From NCBI RefSeq assembly GCF_000744655.1, contig NZ_JQMJ01000004.1, positions 2,356,001-2,420,000 on the forward strand: a DNA stretch of 64,000 nt. The letters are read 5' to 3'. This stretch comes from Streptacidiphilus rugosus AM-16. GTDB lineage: Bacteria > Actinomycetota > Actinomycetes > Streptomycetales > Streptomycetaceae. The notes under the pieces were generated by a model. The model saw only the letters and a list, made by a program, of their open reading frames with translations, did no database searches and was not told the origin of the DNA. How positions within the stretch are numbered: the first letter of the stretch is position 1; each line of letters opens with the position of its first letter. Positions 60,224 to 64,000 of this stretch are shown in pieces. A program made the translations under genes and the position numbers.

Positions 60224-60553
60224 ATGAGCACCAAGCCGTTCAGCCCCCTCTCCGAGCAGGACAACACCGTGCGAGCCCTGCTCGCGCTCGTGACTCAGTT
60301 CCCCGACCTGCCGACCGCCTCGTTCCAGGTCAACCCCTACATCCCCGAGTTGACCATCAACGTCCACAACGACCCGGCGGGCTTCGAGCAGTGGCGCGAG
60401 TCGCTGGGCCTGGACCCGCAGACGTCCACCGAGAAGGACTACCGCACCTTCTACGCGGTTGAGGTCCCGGGCGAGTTCGCCGGCGTCGGCGTCGAGTTGG
60501 TCGGCTACATGCCGATCCCGATCGAGCACGACGCCCCCGCCGCCGCGGCCTGA
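60224..60553 (+). CDS. Hypothetical plasmid protein, 109 aa
   Basis: A 109-residue acidic soluble protein with balanced composition (FPDLPTASFQVNPYIPELTINVHNDPAGFEQW). Small proteins of this character sit in the transfer operons of many Streptomyces elements without a known role. ATG with GAAGGAGA upstream. Nothing else identifiable. Confidence 0.75.
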   Translation: MSTKPFSPLSEQDNTVRALLALVTQFPDLPTASFQVNPYIPELTINVHNDPAGFEQWRESLGLDPQTSTEKDYRTFYAVEVPGEFAGVGVELVGYMPIPIEHDAPAAAA

Positions 60554-60583
60554 CCACCCAACCATCCGAAGGGAACCGGAACG

Positions 60584-60841
60584 ATGCTCGCGAGCTTCAA
60601 CCTGCACCCGTCCGAGATCGGCCGCATCGACGTGGAGATGGACGACTGGGGCCCCTCGCTGGTGATGACCTGCGACGACGTGATCCTGCGGGTCATGCTG
60701 CCGGTCACCGACACCCCCGCCGAGGCGCTCCCGTTCGTCCGCGCCCTGCACGCCGCGGCCTGCGAGTTCCTCGCCGTCTCTGAGCAGTACGCCATCGCGC
60801 ACCTGGACCCCGAGACGGGCCCGGACCCGCTCGCCGCCTAG
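60584..60841 (+). CDS. Hypothetical plasmid protein, 85 aa
   Basis: An 85-residue soluble acidic protein (FNLHPSEIGRIDVEMDDWGPSLVMTCDDVILRVMLPV). It shares its general character with the preceding gene product and may be a distant paralogue. ATG with GAAGGGAACC upstream. Function unknown. Confidence 0.75.
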   Translation: MLASFNLHPSEIGRIDVEMDDWGPSLVMTCDDVILRVMLPVTDTPAEALPFVRALHAAACEFLAVSEQYAIAHLDPETGPDPLAA

Positions 60842-60940
60842 CTCAGCCGCCGGGGCACGTCACCGCCTGCCAGCAAACGCCGTGCCCCGGCTCCCGTCCC
60901 GCCCCACCTGTGATCACTCACCTGAGAGAAGGACAGTTCA

Positions 60941-63154
60941 GTGAACCACGAGGAAGAGGAGCTGTTCCGCCGGCTTGAGGCGGACCTCACCACCGACCCG
61001 ACCACCCCGACCGGGACGCCGGTCGACGCCACCCCGGCGCGCTTCACCGAGCCGCTGGATGTCGTCGCCAACCCCGACCAGGACGACGCCGAGCCGACCG
61101 GCGCGGGTCCGGCCGCGCTGCTCGCGTCGGCCGACGACGAGGACGAGGAGCCCGAGCAGTCGGTCTACGTCGACTCGGCGACCTCCGGGATCGTGCCCGC
61201 CGACCCGGACCGCGCGGTGCGCCGCCCGGTGATCCCGGCGTGGGCCCGGTCGAAGTCCTCGCTGCTGGCTGCGGCGAAGCGGGCTGGCGCGCAGGTCGGC
61301 TACAGCGTCGCGTTCCACCTGGTGCGCACCCCCTGGTACGCGACCCGGTTGTGGGCGTACGCGCCGCGGGGCCTGTACCGGCTGCTCGCCGGGCTGACCG
61401 CGTGGGCCACCGACGCGGAGGGCGCCCCGATGCGCGCCTATTCGGTGCGCCGCGAGGACGCCGAGCTGTACCTGAAGCTGACCCGCAAGCGCGACGACCG
61501 CGTGCGCCTGCGCACCCTGGTCCTCGCGCTGGGCACCATCGCCGCCCTGGTCGGCGCGCTGGTGGCGTACGTACTGCTCGGCAGCGCCGAACTGCTCACC
61601 CTCACGGGCGGGTTGCTGCTGGCACTGGGCGCGCACGGCCGCCCGGCCGGCGAGCCGCTGATCCGGCGCGCGGTCAACAAGCGCGTCATGCCGCGCCTGA
61701 CCTCCGACCACGTGGAGAAGGCCCTGCTCGTGCTCGGGATCGGCGGTATGGGCAAGGGCGAGATCGGGTTCCCCGACCCGATCCACCGCGACGGCCCCGG
61801 CTGGCGCGCCGTGGTCGACCTCCCGCCCGGCATCACCGCCACCGACGTGATGGAGCGGCGCCGCCGCCTCGCCTCCGGCCTGCGTCGTCCACTGGGGACG
61901 GTGTGGCCCGAGGGCGACCCGAACGAGCACGAGGGCCGCCTGGTGCTGTGGGTCGGGGACAAGGACCTGGCCAAGACCGACAAGGTGGCGTGGCCGCTGG
62001 CCAAGACCGGCAGGCACGATCTGTTCAAGCCCGTGCCGTTCGGCGTGGACCCGCGCGGACGCGTGATCGCGCTGCCGATCATCCAGCACAACTACCTCTT
62101 CGGCTCCGCTCCGGGACAGGGAAAGACCAGCTCGGTGCGCGTGATGGTCTCCGGCGCCGCCCTGGACACCTCGTGCGAGCTGTGGCTGCACGAGAACAAG
62201 GGCACCGGCGACCTGGACGCCTTCGAGCAGATCGCGCACCGCTTCGTGTCCGGCATCGACGATGACGCGATCGCCTACGCCGCCGAGTCGCTCGCCCTGC
62301 TGCGCGAGGAGGTCCAGCGCCGCGCCGCCATCCTCAAGGGCCTGCCGCTGGACATCTGCCCCGACAAGCGCACCACCCGCCAGATCGCCGACAAGAACAT
62401 CGGCCTGCACCCCCTGCTCGCCGTCTTCGACGAGGTACAGAACGTCTTCGCGCACAAGAAGTACGGCAAGAAGGCGGGCGAGGACGCCGAGTTCGTCATC
62501 AAGCTCGGCCGCGCCCTCGGAGTGGTGCTGGTGCTGGCCACCCAGCGCCCCGACAAGGAATCCCTGCCCACCGGGGTGTCCGGCAACGTCACCATCCGGT
62601 TCTGCCTCAAGGTCGCCGGACAGGTCGAGAACGACATGATCCTCGGCACCTCCGCCTACAAGAACGGCATCCGCGCCACCACCTTCCGCCCCGAGATCGA
62701 CGCCGGTATCGGCTACCTGGTCGGCGCCACCGCCCTGCCCACCGTGGTCAAGACCGCCTACCTGGACGGACCCGCCGCCCAGGCCATCGCCGACCGCGCC
62801 CACGCGATGCGGCTCGCGGCCGGAAAGATCACCGGCCACGCCGCCGGCGAGCGCTCCGCCACCGAGGAGGAGCGCGGCGGAAGCGTCCTGGACGACCTGC
62901 TCGCGATCTGGCCCGCGAACGAGCCGAAGGTCTGGTCCGAGACCCTGGTCGCCGCCCTGGCGGCGCTGCGCCCGGACGCCTACACCGGCTGGGGCCCGGA
63001 CCAGCTCTCCGCCGTGCTCAAGCCGCGCGGCATCCCGACCGTCCAGATCGGCCGACGCGTCGGCGAGGGCGGGAAGCTCGTCAACCGCCGCGGCGTGGAG
63101 CACGCCCGCATCCTCGCCACCGTCGCGGAGCGTGACCGAAACCGGGCCGAGTAG
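60941..63154 (+). CDS. FtsK/SpoIIIE-type conjugal DNA translocase (TraSA/TraB-like)
   Basis: A 737-residue membrane-anchored double-stranded DNA pump. An acidic N-terminal 90 residues precede two hydrophobic helices near 185-235 (VLALGTIAALVGALVAYVLL, LLTLTGGLLLALGAHG). The motor has Walker A GSAPGQGKTSS (about 386-396), Walker B LLAVFDEVQNV (about 491-501) and VLVLATQRPDKESLPTGV, all characteristic. The C-terminal winged helix ends at ARILATVAERDR. One such protein is enough for conjugation in Streptomyces elements. GTG start with GAGAAGGA upstream. Confidence 0.93.
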   Translation: MNHEEEELFRRLEADLTTDPTTPTGTPVDATPARFTEPLDVVANPDQDDAEPTGAGPAALLASADDEDEEPEQSVYVDSATSGIVPADPDRAVRRPVIPAWARSKSSLLAAAKRAGAQVGYSVAFHLVRTPWYATRLWAYAPRGLYRLLAGLTAWATDAEGAPMRAYSVRREDAELYLKLTRKRDDRVRLRTLVLALGTIAALVGALVAYVLLGSAELLTLTGGLLLALGAHGRPAGEPLIRRAVNKRVMPRLTSDHVEKALLVLGIGGMGKGEIGFPDPIHRDGPGWRAVVDLPPGITATDVMERRRRLASGLRRPLGTVWPEGDPNEHEGRLVLWVGDKDLAKTDKVAWPLAKTGRHDLFKPVPFGVDPRGRVIALPIIQHNYLFGSAPGQGKTSSVRVMVSGAALDTSCELWLHENKGTGDLDAFEQIAHRFVSGIDDDAIAYAAESLALLREEVQRRAAILKGLPLDICPDKRTTRQIADKNIGLHPLLAVFDEVQNVFAHKKYGKKAGEDAEFVIKLGRALGVVLVLATQRPDKESLPTGVSGNVTIRFCLKVAGQVENDMILGTSAYKNGIRATTFRPEIDAGIGYLVGATALPTVVKTAYLDGPAAQAIADRAHAMRLAAGKITGHAAGERSATEEERGGSVLDDLLAIWPANEPKVWSETLVAALAALRPDAYTGWGPDQLSAVLKPRGIPTVQIGRRVGEGGKLVNRRGVEHARILATVAERDRNRAE

Positions 63155-63191
63155 GCCCGCCCGGGGCTGCTGTCGACAGCACGCAGGCCGC

Positions 63192-63252
63192 TAGCGATAG
63201 CAGCCCCCGTTAGCCACCCATATAGCGCGTGATCAGGACGCTAGACGCTAGC
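63192..63252 (+). repeat. Cluster of TAGC motifs after the translocase gene
   Basis: TAGC starts at 63192, 63198, 63211, 63223 and 63249, and TAGA at 63242, within 61 nt of otherwise GC-rich DNA. Overlapping units CGCTAG/GCTAGCG give small palindromes. The position directly downstream of the translocase gene is where transfer loci (clt) of Streptomyces plasmids are found. Confidence 0.4.
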
Positions 63253-63297
63253 GCCCCTACCTGGACTTTGCCCGAAACCGACCGGAAGAGGCCACCC

Positions 63298-63549
63298 ATG
63301 ACCCCCGTAGGGACCGCTGTCGTCCTCGCCCTGCTCATCACGCTCGGTTACAGCCTGCTGTGTGCGGTCAGCCCGTGGGCGCGCTGCCGCAAGTGCCAGG
63401 GACTCGGCTTCGCCACCCGCCAGACCCGCCGCGGCACCTGGAAGCGCGGCCGGGACTGCCGCCGCTGCAAGGCCACCGGGATGCGCATCCGGTACGGGCG
63501 CCACCTGTTCAACCGCTACGCCGACGTCCGCCGCCGCGGCACCCGCTGA
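63298..63549 (+). CDS. Small membrane protein with DnaJ-like zinc ribbon, 83 aa
   Basis: An 83-residue protein. One N-terminal helix (GTAVVLALLITLGYSLLCAV) is followed by a cytoplasmic basic domain with CRKCQGLGF and CRRCKATGM, two CxxCxGxG-like knuckles that bind zinc as in DnaJ central domains. The end is Arg-rich and could contact DNA. ATG with GGAAGAGG upstream. Found in many plasmid transfer regions, with unknown role. Confidence 0.78.
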   Translation: MTPVGTAVVLALLITLGYSLLCAVSPWARCRKCQGLGFATRQTRRGTWKRGRDCRRCKATGMRIRYGRHLFNRYADVRRRGTR

Positions 63550-63595
63550 CCCCGCCCCCACCTCACCGACCCGACGCACCGAAGGGACCTGGACC

Positions 63596-63790
63596 GTGTT
63601 GTTCGCCACCGTCTCCGTCGCCGCCCTGCTCGGCATCGCCGCATTCGCGGTCCTCAAGTCCGGGCGCGTCGGCCTCGGCTTCGGCCTGCTGCTGTGGCTG
63701 TCCGGCTTCACCGCCGCCTCCACCGGCATCGCCCCCTACGTGAACCACGCCATCGCCGCCGCCGTCCGCGCCGTCGCCCACATCCACTGA
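63596..63790 (+). CDS. Small membrane protein, 64 aa
   Basis: A 64-residue protein with two hydrophobic helices (ATVSVAALLGIAAFAVLKSG and GLGFGLLLWLSGFTAAST) and a short tail. GTG start with GAAGGGACC upstream. Possibly another spread-type protein. Confidence 0.7.
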   Translation: MLFATVSVAALLGIAAFAVLKSGRVGLGFGLLLWLSGFTAASTGIAPYVNHAIAAAVRAVAHIH

Positions 63791-63811
63791 CCTGCCGTCA
63801 GGAGACCTGCC

Positions 63812-64000
63812 GTGAATCAGCAGCCCGTCCACAGCATCCCGGCGCCGGTCGTCACCGTCGCGTACGACGCGGACGGCCGCCCCTACTACCTCCCCGCCAC
63901 CACCCCGGCCGCCCCGCTCATGCCCTACCAGGCCTCCGGACAGGCCGCCGTCCCGGCGACGGTCTACCAGCCCGCCCCGCTCCCGGCGCAGCCCACCAAC
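63812..64000 (+). CDS. Pro/Ala-rich protein, 5' part
   Basis: Partial: 63 residues are visible before the window ends. GTG start with AGGAGA upstream. The visible part is rich in Pro, Ala and Tyr (VAYDADGRPYYLPATTPAAP), without membrane segment. It could be the N-terminus of a replication or transfer protein; too little is seen to name it. Confidence 0.6.
   Translation, partial: MNQQPVHSIPAPVVTVAYDADGRPYYLPATTPAAPLMPYQASGQAAVPATVYQPAPLPAQPTN

Larger units (their letters stand above)
49420..64000. mobile_element. Putative AICE / integrated plasmid, right end outside window
   Basis: The left boundary is the tRNA-Val 3' fragment. Inside are defence-like genes (49.7-58.1 kb), then plasmid backbone: a GntR regulator with divergent small genes, a DUF2637 protein, and an FtsK-type translocase followed by small membrane proteins. 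This order matches pSAM2/SLP1-like elements. Replication and integrase genes are not in the window and should lie to the right. Confidence 0.7.

Noticed and set aside
1..64000. CRISPR arrays, rRNA genes and riboswitches
   Set aside because: I looked for regularly spaced repeats, rRNA cores and common riboswitch boxes and saw none.

Overview
The window is high-GC actinomycete DNA. Codon third positions are almost all G or C, GTG starts are common, and many genes overlap by four bases (ATGA or GTGA). Gene families include mycothiol-linked DinB proteins, a SigE-type sigma factor, Ku with split LigD proteins, SPW-repeat and LTD-domain proteins, and an FtsK-type plasmid transfer gene. Together these point to Streptomyces, Kitasatospora or Streptacidiphilus. 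All calls come from reading the sequence; no database search was run.

Region 1 (1-20 kb) is mostly chromosomal accessory metabolism. It holds the end of a DHA2 drug exporter, a DNA alkyl-cysteine methyltransferase (ogt), a ROK sugar kinase, a PadR/DUF1990 pair, and a carbohydrate ABC importer operon (binding protein, two permeases, unclassified glycosidase-like enzyme) divergent from its probable ROK repressor across a palindrome. It continues with an ABC exporter facing a NarL-type two-component system, then an end-joining locus (LigD ligase, Ku, LigD polymerase) and a methyltransferase.

Region 2 (20.1-29.8 kb) is the most distinctive part: a compact set of same-strand genes centred on a 2-epi-5-epi-valiolone synthase-like sugar-phosphate cyclase. 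Directly upstream lies a second cyclase-fold protein that has lost all three metal ligands. Downstream are a bicupin, a cupin, a VOC protein (ValD/CetB-like role), a GMC flavoprotein oxidoreductase, a zinc alcohol dehydrogenase and a NarL-type response regulator and sensor kinase. I see no aminotransferase, sugar kinase or glycosyltransferase, so the predicted product is a small oxidised or reduced C7 cyclitol.

Region 3 (30-43.8 kb) holds a tiny acidic protein, a multicopper oxidase, a deletion scar joining the 3' halves of a TauD-type dioxygenase and an EctB-type aminotransferase, a sigma/anti-sigma-like pair, an ATP-grasp protein, and two large secreted proteins (LTD protein and BNR-repeat protein) with possible PHO-box repeats upstream. 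It ends with a broken Na/Pi cotransporter gene and an SPW membrane protein.

Region 4 (43.8-49.4 kb) is a low-density scar zone: a possible tRNA relic, small DUF4177 and DUF4262 genes, a dispersed 37-bp repeat, and a complete IS256-family element with recognisable inverted repeats.

Region 5 (49.4-64 kb and beyond) looks like an integrated actinomycete conjugative element (AICE). Its left end is the 3' 45 nt of a tRNA-Val(TAC), CCA included, followed outward by a terminator hairpin. The first 9 kb carries probable defence cargo: a membrane-anchored Mrr-like nuclease, an Mrr-nSTAND NTPase, and an XRE-NB-ARC-WD40 protein paired with a DUF89 protein. After this comes the transfer backbone: a GntR regulator with a palindromic operator, small spread-type membrane genes, a DUF2637 protein and an FtsK/SpoIIIE translocase. 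The replication and integration genes and the intact tRNA should lie to the right of the window.
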